Assembly: GCA_034437455.1 (NCBI GenBank)
Contig: DAOTUB010000223.1
Location: 1-38,008, forward strand
Direction: 5' to 3'
DNA: 38,008 nt
From: DAOTUB01 sp034437455
GTDB lineage: Bacteria; Chloroflexota; Anaerolineae; B4-G1
Both the position numbers and the translations under genes were made by a program. The notes below the pieces were generated by a model. That model had not been told where the DNA came from. It did no database searches and was given only the letters and a program-made list of their open reading frames with translations. Each line of letters begins with the position of its first letter. Position 1 is the stretch's first letter. Below are positions 17,745-29,700 of this stretch, piece after piece.

Positions 17745-20700
17745 CTACGAATTGCGAAAGACGAGCGGCATGTAGAGGATGGTTTCCCGCGGCCCGAAGA
17801 AGAGGCCCTTGTTCGCCTCCATGCTCACATTGCCGGCCTTGTCCACCGCCTGCACCATATAGTCGACCTCTCCGCTCAGACCGCTCAGGGTCCCCTGCCA
17901 GTACCCGCTGCTTTGATAGCTCAGGTCGAGGCTCTGCCACTCCTCTCCGTCCTCGCTGTAGGTCACGACCACCCGCCTCACTCCTGAGTCGTCCTGCGCC
18001 AACACCTGGAACGTGATCGCCCCCTCCTTCACCACGCTCTTCTTCACCTCCCAGATGGCGGGGGCCGCAAAGTCCTCATTCCCGGTCGCAGCGTAGTAGA
18101 CTTCAAACACCATCTGCTCGAACAGCTGCTCAACACCGCTCTCCTCGTCGCCTGAATACTGGGCCGGCACCACCACCAGTCGCGCCGGGTCACCGAGCCG
18201 GTTCACCGTGAAGGGCTTGAGCGGATACCAGCCCGTCTCGTCGTACTCTGGTTCCACCGTCGACGTGGTGTCCGTCACCGGGCGCGAGATGAATGGGTTG
18301 AAGCCCGTCTTGCTCGTGCTGCGCCCGGAAAGGAAGAGAGCGTCGTGCGGCTCCATTCCGCTGTACTCGGCCAACGGCTCGCTCGTGCGCGGCTGTACCG
18401 GCCGTCCCGGACTGACCTGTGCCTCCCCCTCCTCGGTGTAGTAATGTCCCATCACCGTCCCCGCGACCGTCGCCGTCACCTCCTCCAGAGCCACCGTGAT
18501 GGTCATAGGCGCCACGATCAAGCCCGACTCCTGCACTTCTACCTTGCCACCCTCCGCTGCCTGCTGCCCGCGAATGACCGACGGCGACTCAGCGACCGCC
18601 AGGTTTACCCGGTACATGGGCAACCCGTACAGCGTCGCCTCGATCAGCGATTTCTCGTCGTAGGTGCCAAACCCCTCGCTCGGGACGTTCCCCAGGTAAT
18701 TCTGCTTCGCCTGTTTCAGCGCCTCTCCCACCGTCATCCCGACCTCGCTCGTCAATGCCTCGGCAAAGAGGCGCATCAGCCGCTCGGTGAAGGCGACCGA
18801 GTCGTCCATCCCGTATCCAAACCCCGTGTTTCCCACCCACCAGCCTCCGCGTCGTGCGAGCGCCTGCGCAAAGTCCAGTTCGTACCCCGCCAGCGAAACG
18901 TGTGCGTCGGGCACGCTGTACCCGCTGTGGCAGCCCATCGAAAAGTTCACTGTACCGCTGAGCGAGACCGTCGCGTTCAGTACCTCGCTCGCCTGCACCG
19001 ACTCGTCTCCTTGCGCCGGAAAGGCGTTCAGATGGCTGAAGTGGGCATTGATCGAGGCCACGTCCCGCCGTCTGCTCCCTAGCCAGGCGTCCCTCAAGGC
19101 GTCGTCTGTCCACACATCGTCGATCAAGCCAGTCACCGCCAGCCCGCTTCCCTCCAGCGTCTCGCGGATCATCTCCGCCCCATCGCTCAGGAATTCGTAG
19201 CCGGTCACCAGCGCCGTCTCCGGCGAGAGCAACCCTCCCCGTTCCAGGAAGGTGTCAACGCTGCCAATTATCTCTCGCGGCCTCTCCACCAGCCGCCCGA
19301 TCCCCAGGTCGGGCGCGTACAACTCTCGCCCGCGCCACAACAAGGGCGTGCGGTCGGCGTAAAAGTCGTCGCTCAGGATGTATCCCCATTCCAGCGCGGC
19401 GCGGCTCGGGCTGTCGTTCTCCAACCACCAGAAGGGATAGTCCGCCTCGTTCGCGATCCTGACGTCGTCCGGCACGCGGCGGAAGGGGATCATCAAGTCG
19501 TCGCCCACGATGACGATCTGTTCGATGGTCGGGTAAGCGTCCAGATAGTCCGTCGCCGCGTCCTTGATCGCCTGCGCCGCCTGGTTGGCCACCTCTGGAC
19601 TGCACGCAAATCCATTGTCCCAGTCGGTGTATGCCTCCGCTACCGCGGTCCCGTTCTCCAACGGCACTACCAGCCCCTTGACGTTGGGCTCGTCCGCCAA
19701 TTCCTCCAGCTTGCTCACCAACGCCGCCGTCTCCGTCGCCCCATAGGCCGCGTCCATCCGCTGCTTGTTCAACAGGATCAGTGTCTCGGGCGCGCCGCCA
19801 ACGTTCGTTCCGGTGTAGACGTCCATCTCCGCGCCAGGCGGGTAGGGAAAACGAGTGTTGCAGACGGCGATGTCGCCCAGGGTCTCGGTGATCACCTGCA
19901 GGTGGTAGGGGTCGAGGCTGTAGGCCCCGTTGTGAGAAAGTGCCAGAATGTAATAGTCCCCTGCGACGCGGGCCCGCACGGAAGCGATCTCACCCGCCCG
20001 GCCCGAGTTGGTCGAGATGGCGTTCACCCGTGCGATGGCGTTCACCCGCGCGATGGCGTTTACCCGCGCGATGGCGTTCACCCTCGCGATGGCGTTCACC
20101 CTCGCGATGGCGTTCACCCGCGCCGCCGCGTCTATCTCTCCGGGATTCTGGAGTTCTCCCAGTTCCTCGGCACCTGCGGTGGGCGTCACGATGGGGGAGA
20201 ACAAGATCAGTTCATAGTCGGCCGGCAACTGGCTGAGCGTGACGGTGAACAGCACCGGCTCGTCGATCTTCAGCTTGAACCAGTCCAGGTCCAGACTGTG
20301 AAAGATGGTGGAGGTATAGAGAACGCCGGGAGTGATGGTATAAGCCTCTGTCCAGAGGTCGTTCGGTTCGTGAGGATGATCGCGTCCGGCCGTAGTCACC
20401 AGGACGCCCCCTGCCGCCTGGGTCTCATCCCCCTGCGAGACGGCGACGACGTTCGCCACGTCCGTCGTCTCGGCAGTCGCGTCTGTTGGAATCTCCACCA
20501 GCACTTCCACGCTTGCCCCTCTACCCATCTCCAGCGGTCCCACGGTCGCGGGCACGGTGGATGTCCAGGCGTTCCCGCTCACGGCGACGCTGAAAGTGTC
20601 GGCGCTGTTGCCTGTGTTCGTCACCAGCAGCGTGTACGAGACTATCGTTCCTGGGTCTCCCGTCCGCGCGGCGGCGGCAGGCGCGAGCGTCAGGCCATAG

Positions 20701-23700
20701 ACTGGGCCAGCCGTCGTCATCAGGACCGCTTGCGCTTTCCGTGCGGTGTTGCCCTGTGAGGTCACGGTGACCTGCGCCAGGTCCGTCTCTCCTCCCGCCG
20801 CCCTGGGCACCTGCACCTGCACCGCTACGCTCGCGCTCTCTCCCGCGCCCAACGACACCGTATCGGGAACCGGGGTGATTGTCCACGTGTTGCCGCTCAC
20901 GCTCACGCCAAACGTGTCCGCCGTATTCCCCGTGTTCGTCACCCACAGGGTGTAGACCACCGTCGTCTCCGGAGCGCCCGATTTCGCCGTCGCGTCCATC
21001 GCTATCTTCAGACCATAGAAAGCGTTCGCTGTGGTATTCAGCGTCGCTTCCGCCGATTGGGCCGGGTCGCCTCGCGAGGTCGCTGTGAGCGTCGCCGCGT
21101 CCGTGTCTCCGGCTAACGCATTCGCCGGGACGTATACCGCCACGCCCAGAATGCCGCTCTCTCCCGCCGCCAGCGGTCCGATGCTCTTGGGCGCAGCCGT
21201 CGTCCATTCGTTGCCAACGACGGTCACCGTGAAGGTGTCCCTCGCGCTGCCGGTGTTTGTCACCTGGAACGTGTGGATCACGGTTTTTCCCGGATTGCCT
21301 GACGCGCTCGTCTCTGCCGGCGCGAGCGCAAAACTGTAGGCGTTCCACTTCATCAAGTGCGGCGCGCCGATGGACGGATACTCGAACGTGACGCCCGGTT
21401 TGATCAAGGCTGTGCGGTCATAAAAGTAGATCGGTATCACCGCTGCCTCATCCTCCACCAGGATATGGTCTGCTTCTTGGAAGTAGGCTGTCCGCAAAGT
21501 CTGGTTCGTCTCCGTCAGCGTCATGCCGATCAATTGCCGATACCGAGCGTTGTCCCAGCCAGTGTACCGCCTGGAGGAATCAGGGTGAAACAAATCATTC
21601 AGGATGTTGTTGAGGTCCCCATAGTCCATCAACCATCCTAGACGATAAGCGTTATACGAGCACAAACCAGGGTTTTCGTGACAACTCTCAAGAAGGTCCA
21701 AATAGGGGGAGAAATCGGTATAGACCGTGGTGACTGCGATGCCCAGATTGTTTCGCCACTGGTCGGCTACGGCATTGATCACCGTCTCGTTTCCAGTGTT
21801 GGCCCACAACTCGACGCCGGGGAATCCTGCCCCGCCGGGATACCCTGCCTGCGCCAGATAAGTCTGCGCCTGGATCGGATCAAAGGAATATCCCACTGCG
21901 CCATTCTGATAACCCGGGATGCCCGGTGGGATCACGCTGGTCGCCGCCTCGCGCCAGGGCACGCCGAGCACGTTGGTCAAGATGGTTTTTCGATCGATCG
22001 CCGAGGCCAGCGCCTTGCGCACGGTGATCACGTTCGTCGGCGTCAGTTCCGTGTTCATCCCCAGGTAGTACACTCCAGGCTGCGGCGTCTGATAAAACTC
22101 GGCGCTCAGCACGGGATCGGACAAGATACGGGATAGCTCGTCTTCCGGGGTGGCGCTCACGTCCACCAGGTTGTTCTCGTAGGCCGCCAGTTGGTCGCCT
22201 GAAGACATGATGGGCAAGACTACCCGCTTGATCAGAACCTGCGCCGCGCCGTGGTAGCGCGGGTTCTTGTCCAGCACCAGAACGCTGTCGTGAACCCATT
22301 CCGCCAGCGTATAGGGGCCGTTGCCCACAAAGTGCCCCGCCTCTGTCCAGTTAGGGTCGCTGCTGATGATGTCCAGCCGCGCCGGGAAAGTGGTGCACCG
22401 GGCCATAATACTGGGGAAGAAAGCGCCCGGCTCTGCGAGGGTGAACTTCAACGTGTAAGTATCCACCGCAGTGACGCCCACCTGGCTGGGATCGGTGATC
22501 TCTCCGTTGTGGTAATTCTGTGCTCCTGCGATGGGGTACATGAGATAAGCATAGTCCGCCTCCGTATCCGGGTCGAGCAGTCGGATAATCCCGTCCACGT
22601 AATGCTGGGCGACCACCGGTTGGCCGTCGGACCAGACCGCGTCGGAGCGCAAGGTCACGGTGTACACCAACCCATCGGGAGAGACAGTGTGCGTGAGCGC
22701 CCCGGCCGGCTCGATGCTGCCATCGGGCCGGTAGCGATACAGTCCCTCCATCAACTGACCCAGAACCAGGTCGTCACAGGTACGATTGACGTCCAGCGTG
22801 GACGGCTCGTTGTCGAGGGGATAAACCAGAGGGCCGCGGGATACCGTGGCCGCCTTGGCGTTGTTCGTCGTCTCGTTGGCCGTCGCGACGGCTTCGTTGA
22901 CCATGAGCTGGCCTTCTGGAACGTTGGGCGAGACTTGAGCAACGAGCGTGACGGAAGCGGTCGCGCCAGAGGGCATTGTGCCAAAGGAACAGGCGACAGA
23001 GCCGCCCCAGCTTCCACTGATCGTGCAAATCCCCGCCGGCGCGACGCTGATGGCCCGCTGCCAACTATCCAGCGTATCGACCAAGACGACGTCGGGGGCA
23101 TTCTCCCCCAGGGCGTTGGTGATGGTGATGGTATAGGTGAGCGTCTGGCCCGGTTTCACGATGACCGTGGACGCTCGCTTGGCGACGATCAGATCGACCA
23201 GGAAAGGAGACGAGAACTGGGACGTGTTGCCCTCTGCGTCGGTAGCGGTAGCAGTCAGGCGAGAGCCGGTGGGAGAATGGACCAGGACCAATGACCAATG
23301 TCCCATACTGTCCGCGGTGGTGGAGCCTTCGTACCAGCGGCCCTCGTCCGCGTCGTCCGAAAAGACCTCGACCGTGCAATTGGCGCAAGCGTCGCCAGCG
23401 ACAGTGCTCCCGCTTATGCTCATGATCGCCGGCGCGGTAAGCTCGGCGTTACCCCCATTCCACAGCGCGATCCCCATCCCCTCATTGTCGTGGATACTGT
23501 TCTGAGTGATGGTATTGCGCAGTGAATTCGAGTCGCTTACGTCCACACCATCTTTGCCATTATAGGCGATGATGTTGTCGGGGCCTATGGTATTGTCTTG
23601 CGCCCCGTTGCTAACCCCAATACCACTTTCACTGTTGGGGATCGCGCTGGCGCCAATGGTGTTGCCCTGTATGACGTTTCCCGTCGAAGTATCCCCCTGG

Positions 23701-26700
23701 ATGTACACGCCGCTGCCGTCGTTGCCCGCGATCAGGTTGTCCTCGACCGTGTTGTCAGGCGAGTAGTGGATTTCCACACCCGTATACGCATCTTCCACGC
23801 CGTTGCCCAAACCACTGGCACCGCTGACATCGGTACCGATATAGTTACCCTGCACCACGTTCCCGGTCGTGTCGTCATTGTGGCCATTGATGCTGACGCC
23901 AACCCTGGCGTTGCCCGAGATGACGTTGCGCTCGGCAGCCGTCGGCCCGCCAACCACGTTGTAGGAGGCGCCGTCGCCGATATACACCCCATCCCGGTTG
24001 TTGCCCAGGGCGACAGCGCCGCTGGCGTCCGTGCCGATATAGTTGCCGATGATGGTATTGTAACCAGTGCCGCTGCCCCAGATCCCAATACCGTTATAGT
24101 TGCCGCTGATCAGGTTACGCTCGCCCGGTGTGTCGCCGCCGATGACGTTGTAACTGGCGCCGTCGCAGATGTCTACCCCATCGGAAGAATTATCAATGAT
24201 CCCCGTGCCGTTGATGTCGGTGCCGATATAGTTGCCAGAGACCGTATTGGAAAGTGTGTCGCTGCCGGCGAGCCGTACACCTGCACCCGATATGCCGCCG
24301 CTGATCAGGTTGCGCTCGTCAGGCGTGTCGCCGCCGATCAGGTTGTGATGTCCTCCATCGTTGATGGCGACCTCATTGTTGGCGTTAGATTGGGCAAAGG
24401 CGCCGGTGGGATCGACGCCGATGAGGTTGCCCGCGACGACGTTGTAAGCCGTGTCGCTATCGTTAACAGATATGCCATAGTAGTTGTTACTGATGACGTT
24501 ATCTGGACCAATCGTGTTGTAGCTGGCCCCTCCGCCGATCCAGACGCCATCTCGATTGCCTTGTTCGCGCAACCCCCAGAGCACCTCCCAGGTCGCTCCT
24601 TCATCGGTTGACCGTGCCAGCCCCCCGTCGCTGGCGACAAGGATCGTCGGATCGGAGGGATAACCGGGCGAGAAGAGGATACCCGTTCCTGCGTCGTCGA
24701 GGCCGCCCGGCAACCCGGTGTCGGCCTGGGACCAGGTGGTCCCACCGTCGGTCGAGCAGTAGACCGAGTCGTTCCAACCCCCACCGTGACACACCGTCCG
24801 GTCGTTGGGATAATCCGGCGAAAGGGCCAGGAAGCGCGGGTCGCCGCGCAAGGCATCCACCCCGTTCCAACTGCCGCCGCCGTTGGTCGAAGAATAGACC
24901 CGCCCGCTATTCGCCGTCACAAAGACCGTCTGGTCGCCGGCGTAAACGGGCGAGAGCGCGAGATCGCTCAGATCGCCATCCGGGCTGGCGAGGGTGGACC
25001 AGTTCGCCCCGCCGTCGAGGGATTTCTCGATGCCGCTGTGGGTCAGGGCAAAGAGTGTCTCTTTTTCGGCCGTATCGGGCGAGGCGATGACCTTTTGCAC
25101 ACTGTCATCGCTCATACCGTTTGCCATCCGCGTCCAGCTCACGCCGCCGTCGGTGGATTTGTAGACGCCTGGAGGCCCCTGCCAACTCCAGTCCTTGGCG
25201 GAAACGTACATCGTCTGGTCGCTGCCAAAGCCAGCCGAAAGGGCCAGGTTGCGCCAGTTGATCTGCCCCAGCGACGTGCTGACCAGGCTCCAGTTCGCAC
25301 CGCCGTCAGTCGTCACGAATAGATCGCCCGGCTCTGCCAAAGCATAGACCGTGTCTGCGTTCGTCGCATCGGGCGGGATCTCGACTTGCTTTATGCGGGA
25401 TGCAGACAGACCGTTGTTGACCTCGGTCCAGGTGTCGCCGCAGTCGGTGGATTTGTGGATGCCGGTCGAGAGGGTCGCCACGTAGAGCGTGCAATCGCCG
25501 AGATAAGCGGGCGAGATAGCCATATCAGACGGGAACGCCTGCCGCGCCCCTTCCAGGCCCAGGCCAATGTAGTTACCCTGCACGGTGTTGCCCTCCGCGC
25601 CTGCACCCCAGATACTTACGCCAGAGTAACGATTGGCGATGATGAGGTTGCGCTCGCCGCTCGTCGGCCCACCGATGAGGTTGTAACTGGCTCCATTGCC
25701 GATGGAGACACCGTCGTTTTCATTGGGGATGGCAACTGTGCCCGTAGCATCTGCGCCGATATAGTTGCCGCTGATCGTGTTATCGTCGCCGCCATCAATG
25801 TATATGCCGTCATCACCGTTGCCGCTGATTAGGTTGTCGATCACATAATTATAGTCGCCAGTCTGTATATAGACACCATTCCATAGATTACCCCACGCTG
25901 CCATGCCGCTCAGGTCGGTGCCGATGTAGTTTCCCATGATGGTGTTGGAGACGGCATCCGCGCCCCACAGCCCCACGCCCTGCTTCCCGTTGCCGCTGAT
26001 CAGATTCCCCTGACCCAACGGCCCATCGCCAACGTCCCTATCGCCGCCGATAATGTTATTCTGGTTGCCATCGTTGATGTCGATACCGTGGCTGGGAAAG
26101 TTGACGATCTGCAACCCTCGGATGACGTTGCCGCTGGATTGTATGCTCAGGCCGCTTCCGCTACCGCACGCCGAATGCTCGTGATCGAACTGCAACGCGA
26201 TGGCAATAACGTCGTCCGGCAACGTTGTGCTGATAACCCTCTCTGTCCACTCAGCTTCCGAATCGTACGACCAGCCACCGATAGCCTCTGTGTACTCGTC
26301 TGGGAACAAGACCTTCAACGTGACGCCCACCCCGCCATATTTGAACCAAAAGCGCAATTCGGCTGTGCCGCCGCCAGTTGCGGGTATCCACACCGTGCTG
26401 TCCGTGTCGTAGGGATAACTATCGAAAGGCTCATCCGTATCCGCGGTATCGTACGCCACGCGGCTGTAGCCAGCTTGAGCAACCGTATCCCATCGGTACG
26501 CATTGGGCAGCGAGTGCGCGTCGGTGAGGATGAGACTCCGCGTCGCACCAGAGCCATCGTCCAAGGGCCGCCAGTGCCCCAATCCGGCGCTAAAATCGCC
26601 GTTGACGACCAGCTCCGGCCCGCCGCCTACCCTCAGGCTGACGTCATCGAGCAGCACGGTCTCTGGCGTCGTGCCGATGCCGCTGCCGTACAGGATCACC

Positions 26701-29700
26701 CCGGCGTCGCTGCCGTCGATCGTCAGGTTGCCTTGGTTGATTTCGGGCAGTGGGCTGGTGAGGGTGATGGTCGCCGGGCTGGTTGGGGGAAAGACGGCGG
26801 TATCGAAAACGATCATGTCACCGTAGCCGGCCCCGTTCATCGCCCAACGGAGCGAGCCGTAGCCGCTATCGGCGGTGGTCGTCACGATCCACATTCCTTC
26901 GATCTGAACCGTGGAGGTCTCGGTGTAGGCGACCGTTGGGATTCCATCGGCGGCGGCCTGCACGACGTTGACCAACGAACCCACGTAACCCGCTTCTGCG
27001 GTGACGACGAGCGTCTCCGTCCAGACGCCGCCAGGTTCGAGGAACTCTATCCAGGTGATTACGTCGCCGGGCGTGACGTGGGCCGGCGGGGTGTCGGTGA
27101 TGAGCGCAGTGATAGATACGCTGTCGGTGTTGGTCACGTAAATCGTGTAGGTGATCGGATCCCCCGCATACGCCGGGTCGGGATCGGCCCGCTTGAACAC
27201 CACCAACCCGCCTTTGTCTGCGAGTTCGTCGGCGCCCAGGTCAAACCCCTCGCGTTGCGGGCGCGAGTCGCCGTCTATGTCGTAATACACACCCGCGTCC
27301 AGGCCCAGGTCGATGGCCAGCGAGCTATCCGTCAGGTGATAGCCGTCGGGAGCGAAAGCTGGGTCGCCGGGGTAGTCGTTGATGTGAACGACATCGCCGC
27401 TATAGTCCAGACCATTGGCGTACAACAACGTGCTGTCGAGCGAGGCCGTGCCGCTCGAAACATTGGTGACGCCCACTGACTGATTGACCAGGATGGTATT
27501 GACCAGCGTGGCACCGCTTCCAACGTCGGCGACGTAGACTCCGCTGCCGTCGCCTCCGGTGTTATGAGCAATGGTGGTATGCCGCAGATTAGGCATGGCA
27601 GTGTTCGCGACATAGATACCAGAACCAGCGCCGCCCGCATAGTTGTCCCTGACCACATTGTTCGTCAGCGTGGGATCACAACCGTTCATAAACACCCCGC
27701 CGCCAAAATCCTGGATGGCCGTGTTGTGGGAGATGATGTTGCCGATCAGGGTGGCATTGCTATAATATAGACATACCCCGGCGCCATCATAGTTCGTGGT
27801 ATTACCAGAGATGGTGTTGCTGATCAAAGTAGCGGCGCTATCGTACAGTTCCACCCCGCCGCCGCAACTGTCGGCAGTGTTGCTCACGACGTCGTTATCG
27901 GCCAAAACAATAGGGCTATATTCGAGATACATCCCGCCGCCAGACCACCCGGACGTGTTGCCCTGGAAGAGACCGTGGGCGACGGTGACTTGGGCACTGT
28001 TCATAGCATACATCCCCCCGCCGGTACTCCAGGTCTCGTTGCTTATGACCGTGTTGTTGGTCATCGTGACGACGCTGGTGTTCAAGTACAACCCACCGCC
28101 ATAGGTCTGACCCAAGTTATCCTCGATAGTATTGTCGTACAGTGTGCTATGACTGTTGCTCAGGTACAGCCCACCGCCAGAATCACGGCTTGTATTGCTA
28201 TAGACCCAACAGTTGTTGATCGTGATGGTGGCGGTAGCGACGTATACTCCACCCCCAGCATCAAAGGGTGGCCTGCCCCCCAATTCATTATCGTCGCCAT
28301 GCGTGATGGTCAGACCTTCGATTGTGGTGCTGATGTCGCCGGTGATATAAATCACGCGCCCTTGCCCCTGCGCGTCGAGGGTGGTCGAGTGAGACTGTAA
28401 ATCGGGCGGCTCGACAAAATCGCTGGTGTAGCCACCGCGCAGTGTGAGATTCTTGCTGATATAAACCGTCTGGAGCAAGCCAGCGCGAGATTCCACCCCG
28501 GCGCAATATCCGGCCACTTTCACCACGTCCCCGTTCTGAGCCGCGTCCACCGCCATCTGGACGACGGAATAGTCGGTGGGATCGTCGTTCACCCGCGCCC
28601 AGCACGTGCGACGCTCGTCCGCGCCGAGGTCGGGGTTAGCATCGCGAGCTTCGCCATCTATGTCAAAATCCACGCCTGCGACCACACCCTGATCGATGGC
28701 AGCCGAGCCGGCCATCAGGTGATAACCGTCGGTGTCTAAAGCTGGGTCGCCGGTGAGATCGCCAATCACAGTGATGTTGGCCACTGTCCCGCCGGTGTTG
28801 TCGCCGTTGTTATGCCACAGCACGCCGTTCAGAGTGGCCTCATCTTCGGCAGCAGCAACGTAGACTCCCACTGTTTGGCTGGCTACGATGGTATTGGTCA
28901 AAACAATGTTGCTGCCAAAGAAGGCATAAATCCCACTGCCGTCGCCGCCGGTATTGCCGTGGAGGGTGGTGTGTGAGAAGCGGGGGTAGGACCACTCGGA
29001 GGCAATGGCCGCCCCCACAGAGTCGACAGCGACCCCGCTGGTATTATTGAGCAAGACCGTGTTAATCAGCGTAGACTGGTCCTCCAATCCAAACCAGATT
29101 CCGCCGCCGCCGCCGCGTCCCTGGCTGCTGGCGGTGTTTTCGCCGAGGATATTTTTGTGCAGGGTGGCCGCCCCGGCCTCTACATATATTCCACCCCCAA
29201 TACCCTGATAGCCCGTGGCAACGGTTGCCATACTATTCGCGATGTTGTAGCGAATCACATTACCGATCAGGACAGCGTCGCTCCCCGCCATGGCTACTCC
29301 ACCGCCTTCTCCCATGTCGCTGGTGGCCTCGCTGGCAACATTATACTCGATCGTGTTGTTGATCAGCTTGGATGGGCTGGCATACAGAAATACGCCGCCT
29401 CCACCGCTCCGGCCGTTGGCGCCGGCGACGTTATTACGAATCAGACAGTTGCTGATGGTGGCTGTGGCGCTCACCACATAGATCCCGCCGCCCGAGCCGT
29501 CATAGTTCCAGGGACCTCCACCCAGCCCGGTAGCGTCGCCGCCGATGATGTGCAATCCTTCGAGGGTGGGGCTGATGTCGCCGCCGATGTAAATCACCCG
29601 TCCCTGGGCCTGGGCGTCCAGCGTGGTCAGATTGGTCTCTGGATCAGGCGTCGTCCAATTGGTGGTAGTATAGCCGCCCTGAATGGCGACCGTCTTGCTG

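Noticed and set aside
20016..20123. CRISPR-like array
   Set aside because: The 18-base units are directly adjacent without spacers and keep a coding frame, so this is a coding minisatellite.
21320..22835. A separate transporter gene fused by assembly error
   Set aside because: The reading frame, codon use and spacer domains are continuous on both sides and no start codon with a ribosome site or signal peptide precedes the domain; a real fusion is more likely, though only reads can exclude misassembly.
26088..27479. A 463-codon open frame antisense to the giant gene
   Set aside because: The sense frame has clear beta-helix and DUF11 motifs here; the antisense frame has none.
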